In this document: one piece after another, positions 21,490 through 36,629 of the stretch
How the letters are laid out: the number at the start of each line of letters is the position of its first letter
Numbering within the stretch: position 1 is the stretch's first letter
From: Perkinsus marinus ATCC 50983
Lineage: Eukaryota; Perkinsozoa; Perkinsida; Perkinsidae
DNA length: 64,000 nucleotides
Direction of reading: 5' to 3'
Assembly (NCBI RefSeq): GCF_000006405.1
Contig: NW_003202922.1
Coordinates: 175,663-239,662, forward strand
Notes under the pieces: generated by a model
What the model was told of the DNA's origin: nothing
The model's input: only the letters and a program-made list of their open reading frames with translations
Database searches by the model: none
Made by a program: the position numbers and the translations under genes

Positions 21490-22480
21490 TTCAATCCTGC
21501 CCGGGTCTCTCTTGGGGCGCTCGGTCGTGAACAAAGTGGAGGCATATGTTGCCGCTGTTCTACTGAATGATATCAAAGGTCTGCAGGAGAAAGTAACGGA
21601 AAACTATGAAGCTCTGACGCTATTGGCTCAATAGCGTCAATTAGAATTGATTGCAATAACACATATCGTCGGGTCGTTATATAGCTGGTCCGGCCGATGA
21701 ATTTGCTTTCACTGAAACCAAGTGAGCCTTCAAAAGGTGTAGTAGCGGCTTTTAGGAACATATTTTTAGTACATTGGAGTTTCACCCGTGATATGAAAAA
21801 CATTAACGAAAAACATATTTCACGACTACTGCATATCACCGCGAATATCACGTTTTACACCGAGTCTTACGTCACTTCACGTAAAACGGCTGAAACTCCA
21901 TTGGAAAGCTATTAGCTCCCAGCCTGGGAGGGTCCGAACTTCAGATTCTGAAGGCGGCATCCTCGGCATTATGGCGCATGGCGAGTCTACCACGTATAGG
22001 GTGTGTACTGTTTGCAATGGTCTCTATCGTGCTGGCCTGACCAGCAAGAACAGCATGATGCGGAGTAGTGGGTGAAGGTAAGCGCATGTTCTACTGTATG
22101 TGGTGGTGATAATATGAATATTCTGATGAAATTTTGGGAAAATATTGTTAGTTGTTGCTTACTTCTAGCCGAACTCATGTGTGAATTCTCTTAGTGTAGT
22201 GAGGGAACTCTTGAGCTCAGCTGAGGAAACCAAATATATATATTTCAACACTGACGCAAAATCTCATAGTGCTGGATTTTGAATTGAAACCTCTCCGTCA
22301 TTGTGAAGACCTCGCTCGGCCGCACATCGACTTTCACGCCAGGCATCTACTCGCGCTTTTTTCCGGATCAATTTACCACTTCCTAGCAGAATCACCAGTA
22401 GTCGATGATGTGGACTATGATGCGATTACGCTCCAAGGTCTGACCTTACTATTAAAGGGTAACCCAAATAAAATGTGCTA
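21490..22480 (+). CDS. Putative spliced gene of unknown function (exons around repeats)
   Basis: Two stretches read like protein: about 21520-21631 (helical, KVEAYVAAVLLNDIKGLQ...) and 22267-22461 (LDFELKPLRHCEDLARP... DYDAITLQGLTLLLKG). The second begins right after an acceptor (aatctcatag). Between them lie a family B element (21775-21900) and a family A element (22079-22253), whose start overlaps a good donor (AAG|gtaagcg). I could not join every exon in frame, so the model is incomplete. No family recognised. Confidence 0.35.
21775..21900 (+). repeat. Family B foldback element
   Basis: Ends TGGAGTTTCACCCGTG...CGGCTGAAACTCCA, with the family core ATATTTCACGACTACTGCATATCACCGCGAATATC (positions 21817-21851). 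One of five copies in the window. Confidence 0.85.
22079..22253 (+). repeat. Family A element spanning most of an intron
   Basis: Starts gtaagcgcatgttctactg and contains gatgaaattttgggaaaat, gagctcagctgaggaaa and the terminal caacactg. An acceptor follows 13 bp later, so intron and element nearly coincide. Confidence 0.75.
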
Positions 22481-23008
22481 TTGTCTGTAACTTGCAGAAT
22501 AAATCAACGAATTTCTCAATGAGAGGTATCTCATTAGAGGGATCTTCATCTCGAGATGATGAATAGAGATCTCATTCATCATAGGGAGATCTTCATCAAC
22601 ATTTTTTTCATCTCGCGCTCTTGGCGATCGCTTTTCAATGGGAGGTCGCTTTATTTGGGGCACCCTGGCTAGTGTCTCTCCCATTAGGAGGCTCCTAAGT
22701 CCGCCTGTGCTTGACACGTTCGGTAAGACAAGTGTCAAGCAGAACGTCTCTCCTTGGAAAAGTTTTTCCCGCAGATTTTCTTACCGAAAAAATTATGCAA
22801 ATCACCTCGTCCTCTCGAAAAATAATCCTTGCTGAGCTTCTGATTTATCGAGCAAGTCATGAAGTCATTAGCAGATGATTGTGAAAATGATAATCATCAA
22901 CATTATAGTGATGCGTGGTCGCCATGCTAACAGTTCCTACATTAAACATATGTTCAGTTGTCAATTACAAAGTGACATTCAAAAGCGTTGAACAGTACAC
23001 TCCTATGA
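22481..23008. other. Intergenic, small hairpins
   Basis: Contains a perfect 10-bp stem TGCTTGACAC/GTGTCAAGCA (about 22708-22741) and repeated gatgaa/agatct motifs at 22540-22600. No gene recognised. Confidence 0.45.
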
Positions 23009-24029
23009 ATGACCGATAGGCAGCCTTGTGCACCATTCGGGATCTTCCTCGTGGACACTCACCGGGGTTCGACCATATGGCGGATTGACTCGCCTCTCTC
23101 GAGCCGTGCTGTTGACCAGCTCAACAGCCTCGCCCTCAAGACGGTCGCTTGCAAGATGTTCGCTCTCGAGGTGTTACACTTCCCGAAGCTGCTGTCGAAA
23201 TACTTCTGCCTCTCAGAAGCTCGATTGTGAGCTTTCCGAGTTCGACGTGCCCGCCCAGTCCATGAGGCTGTTCGTTGAGCGACTGCCTCATACTAGTCAG
23301 TGCATATGCGTCTACGTATCACTCGAAACTGCCAGATCTTACATCAGCGCAGGAGAGGTGCGTCAACACTACTGACGGTTCACTTTCCTCTCTGTATCAG
23401 CACGTGGTCCGTCTTATATCGCGGATGAGCAGAGCCCTTACGATGGGCGAAAGTGTTGCATCGGGTTGTCACAGAGAGCAACTCACTGCTAAGTGTCTGC
23501 GGCAGCTGGCCGCGGCTCTGAGCACCGACGTGGCAAGTTTCGCTCACGGGTTTGCAGCCACTTTGGTCATCTACGAGACTTCGAATGGTTTATCGCGGAC
23601 GGCCAAGTCGAGAGAGAAGAAGTGTTTACCCTTACGCAGATCACGGGTGACTCTTTTACGGCGTGCCATGACGAAGCCACGAGTACTGTGGTTATTTGGC
23701 GACCTCCCTGGTGACCCGCAATCCTACCATTCACGAGTTTGTGGGACTAATATACTTGTTGACGATGCCATTCTGGGAGAGTACCGGGTGACGATTCTAC
23801 CCATCGAGTGTCGTGGCTCCAAAGGCCGGCTTGTCACGGCACTCCCAGTCGAATGCGCTCACAGTTGCTCATCTCTTCCCGTTATGAATCTTCTGGTGGC
23901 AGTGTTGCGGTGCATATTCGCATGTGCTCAGTCATGACGAGCATTCGGATCATCCACACGATTCCACAGCTCATGTCATTCTTTGCTGGCCGATATGAAG
24001 TATCAAACTCAATAAGAGGCCCGTTCTGA
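23009..24029 (+). CDS. Unknown protein, 5 exons
   Basis: Model of about 250 aa: exons 23009-23170, 23217-23357, 23401-23492, 23558-23710 and 23825-24029; introns are 46, 43, 65 and 114 bp. Each junction keeps the frame, and the joined text reads as globular protein (FGIFLVDTHRGSTIWRID; CELSEFDVPAQSMRLFVERL; DFEWFIADGQVEREEVFTL; VVIWRPPW). It ends IRGPF. No catalytic motif or family recognised. The last intron is the least certain join. Confidence 0.5.
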
Positions 24030-24373
24030 ATGAGATCAGTGTATTAATCGAGCTCAGGTGAGTCATTTTCTAACAGAGACAATGCCAGTCAACTGCGTAC
24101 CAGATATTCTAAGCGATTTCATCAAGCAATGACCAACAAACCTATCGAGTACAGCGGAATTCGACTTATTGTAGCCAGCCTAGCCTCTAGGTTTTACAGG
24201 CCAGGATAAGCCCCCTCGCCTGGCCGTAACTGCACCGCTATACTCGTCAAAACTTGAACACTGGTCATGATATTCAAACTGTATTGAGTGAGTGTTCATA
24301 GTAGGGGCCCAAGTCGTTGGTGGGGGCACATACGTGCCGGTTTCTGCTGTGCGTCGTTAACTTCGTATTACTG

Positions 24374-25788
24374 ATGCGCAATCCGCAACTCGATGGAGAT
24401 AGGTTTTACGCGAATAGATTCACGTACAACAAACAGAGAGATCTTCTGGGTGAAGGCACATACGGGAAAGTGTAAGTCCATCTGGCATCCCAATTAGCTA
24501 CTAATAAGAGAGCAACTCCTCATCAGGTATCGCGCATTCGACACGTTTGGCAAGTCTAGAGTTGCATTGAAGCTTGTGAGAACGGTCGCCAGCCATTCAT
24601 TTGGTGCCGACTTTCTCCACTAACAGGTCACGTTCGATCCGATGATTGAGGGCTGCCCTCTACTTGTCCTGAGAGAGCTCGGTACCATACGTAAGGTCCT
24701 CAATAATGTCGGGGAAAGAGACAGCGGCTATCGACACATTGTGAGTCGTGTCGCCCCTCCTCATGATGCGGATCTATGTTGCATGCACCCTGTATGTGTA
24801 GGTCAGCCTACGAGACATCATCTATGAGTCCGGTGGGAATTCCGTGGGCATCTCTTTTGAGCTGTGTGACTGCGATCTACGGCAGTATCTTGTTCGCCAT
24901 GGCGCGATCACGACTGACTATCAGCGACTCGAATACTCGTACGATCTGTGCTCGATGATGCTGATTTTTACAGCGCACAATAATGAGGGTAATCTTTCCT
25001 TCAGGCGGCAGATGTTTGCCGGACTTTGCTTTTGCCATGAACAAGGCGTTCTGCATCGCGATGTGAAGCCCCAGAATGTTCTCATTAAGGGCAACATGCA
25101 TAGCGGCTCAGCATGTAACCATCATATATCTACTTACGAGACTCCTTGGGTCAGGCCTTAAGCTAGCGGACTTCGGACTTGCTCGGACATTCCGGCCGGA
25201 TGTTCGTGCTTACACTAGGGAAGTGATCTTGGCCTTAACAATGAGTTATTTCCATTACTCCGTGGGGCAGATCCAAACTCTGTGGTATCGAGCGCCCGAG
25301 ATCCTCCTTGGTGCAAAAGAATACGGCCCTGCTGTAGATATTTGGAGCGCAGGAGCGGTCATCTACGAGCTTTGTGAGACGCCTGAGGTAGACGGTGAAC
25401 CAAGCTATGCTTCAGGCACCAATCGTGCACTGTTCCAGAGCGATTGTGAGGTCATGACACTCATCAAGATATTTCAGCTCCTCGGGACGCCAGTCGTCAC
25501 CAATTCACACACATTTGAGTTTTTCAGCCAACACTTCCCCAAATGGAGACGATCAGAGGCTCAGGTATGCTCGTTAGCATTAATGCCCAATTGAATCCCA
25601 CGACACAGACAATTGTGATGTTAAACGAGAAAGTGCACTCGACAACTGTCTCGAGGGTATTGACAAGCATTCTCAAGTTCTGGCCTACAGATCGACCATG
25701 TGCTTCCCGAGCAGTTCAGCTCTGTTCATCATATCAACCTCGCGGTAGCTATCGGTCATATCGGGTGGTATTGCAGATGCCAGTGTAG
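24374..25788 (+). CDS. CDK-family serine/threonine protein kinase, 8 exons
   Basis: Model of 349 aa: exons 24374-24471, 24527-24575, 24627-24740, 24802-24938, 25005-25114, 25155-25222, 25271-25564 and 25609-25788, with introns of 40-66 bp. Motifs in order: glycine loop GEGTYGKVYRA; VALK lysine; a helix at the PSTAIRE position reading EGCPLLVLREL; ELCDCDLRQYL; HRDVKPQN; DFGLARTF; an activation-loop threonine in RAYTRE; TLWYRAPEILLG; VDIWSAGAVIYEL; LLGTP; FPKW; and a final WPTDRPCASRA matching the CDK end-of-domain helix. Complete and catalytically intact. The cyclin-contact helix departs from PSTAIRE, so it is a divergent CDK rather than a CDK1/2 orthologue. Upstream of the core is a short unconserved N-terminus. 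Confidence 0.92.
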
Positions 25789-26319
25789 ATTCATTCGCTC
25801 ACCGAGGAGGATAGAGGAGACACAGGACATTCAGCGATTCATTATTCACGTCTCATCATGCTAGTTTTACTTCGTTGGGTTTTAGTAAGGTTGGGGTAAC
25901 TTCTTTTGGTGGGTACCACTATAGCGAAGCACAGCTTGTTGTGTGGGTAAAGTAAACCCAACGAGCACGCCTTACAGTCGAGCTATCCCAGGGTCGATGG
26001 CGACGAATTTCACCCTTGCGTGCATTGCGATGGACGTGAGGGAACGTCGTGCTTCTGAGTCCACTCGTTGCAAAGGAACAGACTCAATGATGGATCTCCG
26101 ATCAGTGACCGATGGTGTCGAGAGAAGAGTATTCAAGCAGAAGTGATGACACCCCGTAAACAGCATCCCTTGTTGTGGTAAGCGAGCCAATTCTATCACA
26201 CATATCTGGCGTATCACTATCTCTCTCAGTTTGCGTGATATGGGTCAAAAGCTGCACTTCAAACACAAAAACTTTCACTGCAAATGCTCATGAATTTACT
26301 CGAAACCCCATGCATAGTC
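25789..26319. other. Intergenic between convergent genes
   Basis: Separates the kinase (+) from MCM5 (-). No gene recognised. Confidence 0.5.
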
Positions 26320-29695
<3,376 letters not shown>

Positions 29696-30951
29696 TGCTA
29701 TGGAGAGTGAACACTGAGTCTGGGCGATAAGACTACACCTTTTTGAATATCAAAGTTCGTTCATAAAGGCATCGCACGGAAACACAACGACAATAGTCGC
29801 CTTCTGAAGTCGATGAGACCAAGAAGGGACTAGGTGCTTAGGAAGTGTAAAATCAACTATAACGCTAGCAGCTCTGCAGTGATCGTCTAACTCATCAGCA
29901 AGAGGACTGCGAAGGCCTGGCAAAATGGGAACGGCCGCATCACACGTAGTTCTCGCGAGCCATTGGATCTGTTATATAGGAGAAATTTCCGTCTTGAACT
30001 TGAGTACCGTCCTAAGTATACGTGAAATAAGTCCCTAGGTTGCTCTCAAGCTCAAGGCCCCTTAGGTTTAGAATCCTCGTGAAACAGGACCATTATATTG
30101 AATGGCTTAGCCTGATCGATGAACCAAGTTCTTAGGGAAATAACGATCGAAGTTGCGCTGTGGTGTCGAAGTATTTTCGTGGCACGCGAAACGTTCGAAA
30201 ATGGCTGCACGCATGCACATCATTTTCTGCACTACTCCCAGGAACGGTACTTCACATCATGCCTGCCCTCACGTTAGGAGGTGCACCTTGCATCTGATAG
30301 GCACAGGACCTATAAGGTGAGGCACTTCAGGGTCCCTCGCCTTACCCTTAGGCCCCGATTTGCAGTCTTTGTGAAATAACCTAACCGCTATTGGGTGCAA
30401 AAATCGCCTAGCGCCTTACGATTTTCGTGCCTAACCGAGGCTTGTGAAATGGACCCCTGGAGTTCCCCTATACTTTCCTGGGTGGTGGTTAATGAACCCT
30501 AGGTGGAACGTCAACCGAAAATCTCATGCGTGCGCAAGTTTTGCGCAATAATCAAGAGTATCGAGTCCTCGGCCGCTAAGGTGTCATGGCGTGCCTTTCG
30601 TGGCCTTCCCAATTACCATACTTCGATTCTCCCTGTAGATTCAATACACGCCTGGTGACAACAGTCTCGCATTCAAGTTTTACTTTCTGAAAGATAAAGC
30701 ACAGTGGGCTCAAGGCATCTGCTGAATGACTCGGACAGGGGACTCCATGCCATGGAGTCCATGGGCTGCCTTTCCTGACGTTGTAGCATTCACCCTTTGC
30801 GAACTCCGTGTTACCATTGAAGTGACCTTGTGCGTAGTTGTCCGCCCACGCCCTTATCATGAATCACTACTTGCTTGTGACTGATCAGGCTTGCGTTCAG
30901 TCACGGCGAACCGACGCACACTGTAGTCATTAATCTTTCAAGCCACAAAAG
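29696..30951. other. Intergenic, possible diverged repeat
   Basis: No gene seen. Two related segments (about 30055-30095 and 30345-30460) share ggcccc...gtgaaa...gacc text and may be the ends of a degraded element. Divergent-promoter position between MCM5 (-) and the RING gene (+). Confidence 0.4.
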
Positions 30952-31546
30952 ATGACGAAGTTTCAACCACCGCCTCGCGTGAGTAAGTCGAAGTCGAGGA
31001 CCTGTCAGGTCTGTGAGATGCCACTCAGTGGCGACGCTAGGTGAGGCCGAAGACCAACAACCCCTGCCGTTCTCCCGGAATACTCGATAGATCCCTCCTA
31101 CGTTACAAGAGCGCTCTCAGGATTGCATTACAATGTATAACTCGATCCTGTGAGCGCTTGAAACTCAGGGGGAGTCTCTTGGATACCCTGTCTGACACAA
31201 ATCGGCTGAGCCCAGTTCCAGTGGTCGAACGTTTGCTCAGTGTAACAAGTCGCTAAGGTACACAGCGCAACCCTGCGGTCACGGACCGTTCTGTTACGGC
31301 TGCACAGAAAAGTTGAAGATGAGGCCTTCGAAACCCGTCTGCAAGGAATGCAAAAAGGATCCACAAAGATTCATCAGGAGCTTTGAAGAATGCCACCATA
31401 GAGAACAGGAAGTGCCCAGCGCAACCTCACACTACACGTACCGATGTGTTGAACAGGCCCTCGTCACGAGTTCAGAGATGCCAACCCTCTTGCCTTTCAC
31501 GAACGATGATGCGGTACCTCATTCAAGAAGTAACTGGAAGCAGTAG
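30952..31546 (+). CDS. RING-type zinc-finger protein (putative E3 ubiquitin ligase)
   Basis: Exon 1 30952-31040 and exon 2 31258-31546, joined AG|G in frame across a 217 bp intron. The N-terminus is basic (PPPRVSKSKSRT), then a RING: CQVCEMPLSGDARYTAQPCGHGPFCYGC ... CKEC, i.e. C-x2-C, C-x-H, C-x2-C and a final C-x2-C. The rest is polar, ending SNWKQ. RING fingers usually bind an E2 enzyme; the substrate is unknown. A following open stretch (31552-31860, acidic, with CRVCFKK) reads like a further exon of this or a neighbouring gene, but I could not find a junction joining them. Confidence 0.6.
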
Positions 31547-31551
31547 CTCCT

Positions 31552-31860
31552 GTGTATGAGCGACTCGATTGCCCCTACGCAGATGATGACCATGAATACC
31601 TAAGTGGCCAAGCCAGGGGGGATATCTACCGCATGACTAATGGCGAGCTTCGAAATAGTGGAGACGACAGTCGCAAAGGAGGTGACTTGATCTGTAGGGT
31701 GTGCTTCAAAAAGATGATTGTGCCTTTCGCAGAAGCAGATGATGACCATAAAGAGCTTGAAGTGAAAGTGGGAGGGGCCCCGTCGTTGGTCGAGACACCT
31801 CAGGGGCTCTTTGCTCCTGATGAGCTTAACAAGAACTCCACTGCGGACGATGTAGAGTAG
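31552..31860 (+). CDS. Acidic open exon with CxxC, probable continuation of the RING gene
   Basis: 102 codons, Asp/Glu-rich (ADDDHEYL, EADDDHKELEVKV) with one CRVC pair, ending ADDVE. It begins only 5 bp after the stop of the preceding frame and in a different phase, suggesting an undetected intron or a separate small gene. Confidence 0.35.
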   Translation: MYERLDCPYADDDHEYLSGQARGDIYRMTNGELRNSGDDSRKGGDLICRVCFKKMIVPFAEADDDHKELEVKVGGAPSLVETPQGLFAPDELNKNSTADDVE

Positions 31861-32174
31861 AGCAAGCAACGGCTACCCGCGGTCTTCCTGATCTCAGGGA
31901 TGCGAGCCCCCGACCGAAGCCGTAGACGACGTGTCTGTTGGGGAAGATCCCTTGCTGGGCATAGTTCGAGACCCTTCCATGCTTCTTGATGTCGGCTTAT
32001 CGATTGAGCTCGGCAAGACGAAGGCTATTGCACTGTATGGTACATAGTCGGACCTTGAAAACAATGACCACGGTGGCAACGTCACACGTTGACATTCTAC
32101 TGATTTTCCTCGTGCACGAACAACAGCCGACTTCGACTGGGGCATCGAAAGACCAGGTCTGATACGGTCAAGTT

Positions 32175-32797
32175 AGGTTCAAGGAAAAGAGGTTCCTCGA
32201 GTCGGTCGAGATGCTCACTCGCTGTATCAACAGCCATGTCCAAGCCGAATCGTCCAACACGGCCCTGCGATCGGTAGCTTGTGAGAAACGAGCGTCCCAA
32301 CCCCAACTTGGCTGATAGATTCTCCACAGCAATAGAGCCCTTGCCGTTCTGAGCTACATAAAGACCGCTGCTGTGAAAGATGACAGCGATACGACAGACG
32401 CTCTTTACAGGATAGTGGTGGAGGATTGCGATTCGGCATCGCATTTTGACCGTGAGGCCTCACCTAGTCTAGAATCTCGCTGGCAATGGACTAGTGACAC
32501 TGACTGTTCTTTGCCATACGATTCTGTGCATGCCTGGTATTCTCTCACTCAGGAGACAACACAAAGGCAATGTACCGAAGAGCCTTGGCCTTCAACGAAC
32601 TGGACGAGTGAGTCACGAAGATCATTCTGGTTATGGCACTAATCACGATCAGCCTCGATCGGAGTTTGGAAGATATCAGTCGGGTTCTCACAGTCTTCTC
32701 TTCCCGCGATGAATCTCATCCACAGGCGGTGGCCCTGAAAGAAGCAGTGATGACGAAGCGCAAGGCTCTCGAGAAGTGGGGCCTCGTTTCCTCATGA
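32175..32797 (+). CDS. TPR (tetratricopeptide repeat) protein, spliced
   Basis: Three TPR-like helix pairs are readable once introns are removed: GQVRFKEKRFLESVEMLTRCI (about 32190-32240); NRALAVLSYI...RIVVEDCDSASHFD (32330-32444); and KAMYRRALAFNELDD...LEDISRVLTVF (about 32550-32720). Good introns lie at about 32445-32555 and 32608-32653 (gtgagtcac...gatcag). The tail is a basic helix ending KWGLVSS, stop at 32797. This layout (three TPRs plus C-terminal helix) is that of co-chaperone-type TPR domains of immunophilins, but no PPIase domain was found upstream. The 5' end is unresolved; it may begin before 32100. Confidence 0.55.
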
Positions 32798-32798
32798 G

Positions 32799-33524
32799 CA
32801 AGTCGATTGAAGCATCAGGAAGTGGGGTGTGAAGGGCCCAATCAGCGTCTCCCGCTTGTGGAATAAACCGACGGGGCGTCCACCAGCTGACGAGACTCCC
32901 ACTTGGCCGGCATCCATACAGACGAGCAAGCTCGTGACCATGCCTGTCGCCGCGCCCAATGTTGTCACAGAGGACCGATCGGAGGGAGTATTGAACCGCA
33001 GGCGCAAGTTTGAAAATTTCCATGCTCAGTCTGGTGTTTTCGAGAAGAAAAAAAGGTCGAATGATGGTATCTGTAAAGCCGTCTTCAAGGCCTCTACCTT
33101 GGAGAGAGAACTGCGGCGGCTCAAGTCGAAGGTGTGTTCGCGTGGTGTAGAAGAGGAAAATGNNNNNNNNNNNNNNNNNNNNNNNNNNNNNNNNNNNNNN
33201 NNNNNNNNNNNNNNNNNNNNNNNNNNNNNNNNNNNNNNNNNNNNNNNNNNNNNNNNNNNNNNCGGAGCATCTTAGAAGATTGCATGGGAATGGGGTGTGA
33301 TGGCATTGATCGGGACAGACATGCATTGTGTTCGAGTTTGTGTCACTATAGTCAGTCAACCGGATATTCAACGAGAACTACTTCGCCGATCTCCTCCACT
33401 GTTCCAAAAGCTACAAGCCGCAGCTGATACTTGCTAGATATATATATGCTGTTGCCTACCACATCCTAGGGCTGGAGAACGAGACAATAAACTCGAGGTT
33501 TCATGGCACTAGACAAATTCGTTA
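32799..33524 (+). CDS. Unknown protein interrupted by the assembly gap
   Basis: Open stretch to 33162 (Pro-rich start, then basic: NRRRKFENFHAQSGVFEKKKR, ELRRLKSK), then 100 N, then after an acceptor (cactatag, about 33349) a globular-looking end (NENYFADLLHCSKSYKPQL, ARYIYAVAYHILGLENE) to a TAG at about 33524. Whether both parts are one gene cannot be shown because of the gap. No ATG was found for the first part. Confidence 0.4.
33163..33262. other. Assembly gap (100 N)
   Basis: Exactly 100 unknown bases, a placeholder gap of unknown true length inside a probable gene. Confidence 1.
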
Positions 33525-34235
33525 GCCCTGATGGGATCAGTTAATTGTTGCCCTGCCTCAAGACGTCAGTTATAATCTCCTTTTCTTACATTGACATTAT
33601 CGATCCATTCTACACTCCTGTTATCTACGCAAGCGGTCATAGATGCATCTCAAGACCAACATCACTGTGGCGAACCAGTGATGGTCTTAACGTGGGTGAT
33701 TGCCCTGATGGAATTAGTTATTGCTAGGGAGTTGCCGATCTGGATAACATTATATTGGATATAATAGCAGGTGTCTCAGGAAGCCTGATCATACTTAATC
33801 GATGCAGACTATCTCCAACATGAGCTCAGTTAAGGGTACGAGGTATTGGGACAGCGATAATGATGCACCAGCATCTTCCATTCGAGTGCTTATGCGTTCG
33901 CGATGCTGTTGATTCGTCCAAGGTTGGGTTTGTGATGACGGAGATGCTTCACATGAACTCAAGTAGCCAATCGAATACAAGAAACACACTCATGAAACAG
34001 TGAACATCCTTCGCATATGATCTTCTTCGTTCTTCCGTATCTCTGCAGCTCTGCGCTTCCTCCGCATATGAGGATTCCTCAGCGCCCAACATTCTTTGGC
34101 GATGCTCATCTCTCGCTCTCGGAGGGCTTCCAACTACATGATGAAGGATTCACTATGCCAAGCAAATCGGAAATCAGTAAATATTTGCAAATCCATTCCA
34201 TTGGTTGCTGCGACTGATTGTATTTGTACATTCCA
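33525..34235. other. Intergenic, no gene seen
   Basis: AT-richer stretch; a short direct similarity (ccctgatgg..t.agtta) occurs at about 33525 and 33705. Nothing else supported. Confidence 0.4.
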
Positions 34236-34866
34236 CTAAGGCCACAGACGATTCTTTCTTGCCTGTTGCTTAGCAAAAATAAAAGGCTGGTAATTTCCCA
34301 TCTTGAACATCGCGAGTCTTCGTTTTTCTCGCTCATTTCTTGGCTTCCGTTTTTTCCGAGACTTTCCCGTTACTTGCGGTCCTTCATCTGAACGCCAATA
34401 ACTCATATCAACCTCAACCAGACACAGCCGACCCGCGTTCCTCCGCGCCTCCTTCCTGCCATCTCGATGACGCTTCAGCAAAGCATGCGCTTCTTCTACT
34501 GGGTCGTGCCCGGCCTCCATCTTCTCGAGCATCGTTAGAAGCTTCGATCGGCAGAAACTGCAGAACAAACCCGATCCATTTTCTACTGCGGTGTCTTGAG
34601 CCATCATATTCACAGCCATTTCATCGCCACTCAACAAGAGATGGACGAGTGCCTCAAAATTGCATGTCAGCGGATCAGTTTCGAGGCGTGAGTATCCGGC
34701 ATCATCCATGTTACTTACCTCTCGTAGATATTGCCTGTCTCTCCTGATGAGGCGTCCCCTCCGGCAACTTCATTCCGCCTGGCCGATGCACGTAGGCACT
34801 TCAGTTCACGATCATGAAACAGGGAAGTCTCATCATCGTCATCATCATCCTCTATCGCCTGACTAC
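34236..34866 (-). CDS. Low-complexity nuclear-type protein, at least two exons
   Basis: The upstream exon (about 34866-34720) encodes an acidic run (EDDDDDDDETSLFHDREL) ending at a canonical donor (AG|gtaagt). The downstream open exon to 34236 reads CSFCRSKLLTMLEKMEAGHDPVEEAHALLKRHRDGRKEARRN and ends in a very basic tail (GKSRKKRKPRNEREKRRL), a likely nuclear/nucleolar signal. The exact acceptor is ambiguous. No family recognised. Confidence 0.45.
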
Positions 34867-34924
34867 TGAATTGACGGCCTAAGGAGTTGAACTAGGGTTC
34901 TACTGGCTCACCTAGGCATTGCAA

Positions 34925-34993
34925 TAGCTGGTTAACTAGTTAAGGCTCGAAATTCTCACACAGGTGACCAAGGTTCGATTCCCGGCACCAGGA
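34925..34993 (+). repeat. tRNA-like sequence
   Basis: TAGCTGGTTAACTAGTTAAGGC (A-box/D-arm-like) and, 30 nt later, GGTTCGATTCCCGG (perfect B box), then caccagg. The anticodon stem and acceptor do not pair, so a degenerate tRNA or SINE head. Confidence 0.5.
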
Positions 34994-35121
34994 TTTGCAC
35001 ACCCAGCCATATCCGACTCAATTCACAAAGACTTATACATCACAACGCTCATCATCCCCCTTAGGCCAACCACATCAACAGACAAGACAAGATCCTATAC
35101 GACCAAAACGCGCTAAGTTAC

Positions 35122-36629
35122 CTGGCTGGGTCTGTTTCGAATCAATCTTAGCATCTACTCCAGCAACATCATGAACCCTCTCATGTAAGTCTTCGAGGAC
35201 TGCAGGAACTTCGCCGAGCCTCGTCTTGACCTCGTTGTAAACCTACGACAATCAACATCGCAAGGGAGGAAAGGGAGGGGACTTCACCTCATCACACAAG
35301 CCCCTCTCGGCTGCTTTGAATGCCTTCTTTCCGGCTAGCAATACTCGACAAGCTGCTTCAAGCAGGGCATCATGTTGGATACGTTTGCACAGAGCCATGC
35401 ACTCCCAAGCGTGGCGATGGTTCATGGTATTGGCAAGGTCAACGAGTCGGCCGCACACGTCCTTTATGGTCTCAGTGAAGGCGCTCGCATGCGCTGATAG
35501 GCCATAGGCAACCTTCAATGCATTGCTCCTCGACAGGTGACTGATGTTTATATACGGTAACGAGCACTGTGCGACGAAGGGTAACTCAGTCGCGGGTATA
35601 GAAGCCAGAAGCCGGCACAGACGGTCAGATGAGTTGACCTACGAGAACACCAGGGATAAGGAATCATCCGAGCACTCCGGTAACGTAAATAATGCTATTT
35701 CAAAATCGGCAATTGTCAACCCCATTTTGGTATCCGGGGCGATCCCCATGAATTGTCAGAAGTCGCTCACTCACCTGTGCCGGGTCAAAGGTGTCGAGCA
35801 TCTTCTCTATAAGAGCCACGTCCTGTAGGGGCCTCCCAAGTACGTAGGCACTATATACAACGTCACACACTGCGATCGAGCTCCAATCACTCTGATGCGC
35901 GAGTAGCTTGTCCAGTAACTCGCCTCGGCCTTTCACAGATGCTTCCCGAGGAAGGGCACGGCACAGACTGACCAGAGCGCTGCTCGCCAGTATCAGCAAC
36001 TCAGCAGTAAGATCCTGCTTGGGGTAGTAGGCCGATAAGGCCTCCGACAAGTGCTCAATGAGGCTCTCTGATATGAAATTCCGCGTTGTACATGCACCCA
36101 GGACCACAGCTAATCGGGCGATGTCCTTGAACGTAGATTCGGTGAAGTCCAGCTTGGTAATGGCTGCTGTGATCGCCTTCCTCGTCCGTTTGTCGCCCTC
36201 GAGCTCAAGGACTGTACTCACATGAAGTGCAATCGACAAGTCTCTCGGGGATATACGTTCTCTCGCTAAGGCCCTTTTCAAAAGACCATCAATAGTCCCC
36301 TTGTCGCATACCGTCCAACGCCGTCCCTCCGCGAGGAAGTACAGCAGCTCGCAGCATTCACTTGGTTCTAACTGGTCTACTCTCTCAGAAACTACCTTGG
36401 TGAGGAGATCCATGGCCCCCCGGGGTGACAGAATTCCCTCACTTTGAAGGTGCTGACTATCTCGTTTCAAAAGCCTCATCAGATCTCTTGTTCTGCTGAG
36501 TAACACTTGGCCATCGTCAGCTTCTGATACGCCCTTTTCCAGTAAAGCCAATCGCTCAACAGCGTGAGCAATTCCGCGATGGCTGATGCGCACGGCTGGA
36601 GGAAGTGCAATCAAGAGCTTTCGATTCAT
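35122..36629 (-). CDS. Mitochondrial-type helical-repeat protein, at least 3 exons
   Basis: Start ATG at 36629 (MNRKLLIALPPAVRISHRG), an amphipathic basic N-terminus typical of a mitochondrial presequence; the open frame extends ten codons further upstream but without ATG. Exon 1 runs to 35775, exon 2 is 35638-35288, exon 3 is 35242-35122 ending at a donor, so more exons may follow. The protein is nearly all helix with degenerate repeats of about 35-40 residues (LEPSECCELLYFLAEG; ISPRDLSIALHVSTVLE; STFKDIARLAVVLGACT; WSSIAVCDVVYSAYVLG), resembling FASTK/HPR-type organellar RNA-binding repeats of alveolates. A C-terminal RAP domain was not seen. Function by analogy only: mitochondrial RNA or rRNA handling. 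Confidence 0.65.

Noticed and set aside
32688-33371. 227-codon minus-strand frame across the N gap
   Set aside because: Length is inflated by unknown bases read as open; the plus strand has better protein-like text on both sides.
34925-34993. Functional tRNA gene
   Set aside because: Strong B box but anticodon and acceptor stems do not pair.
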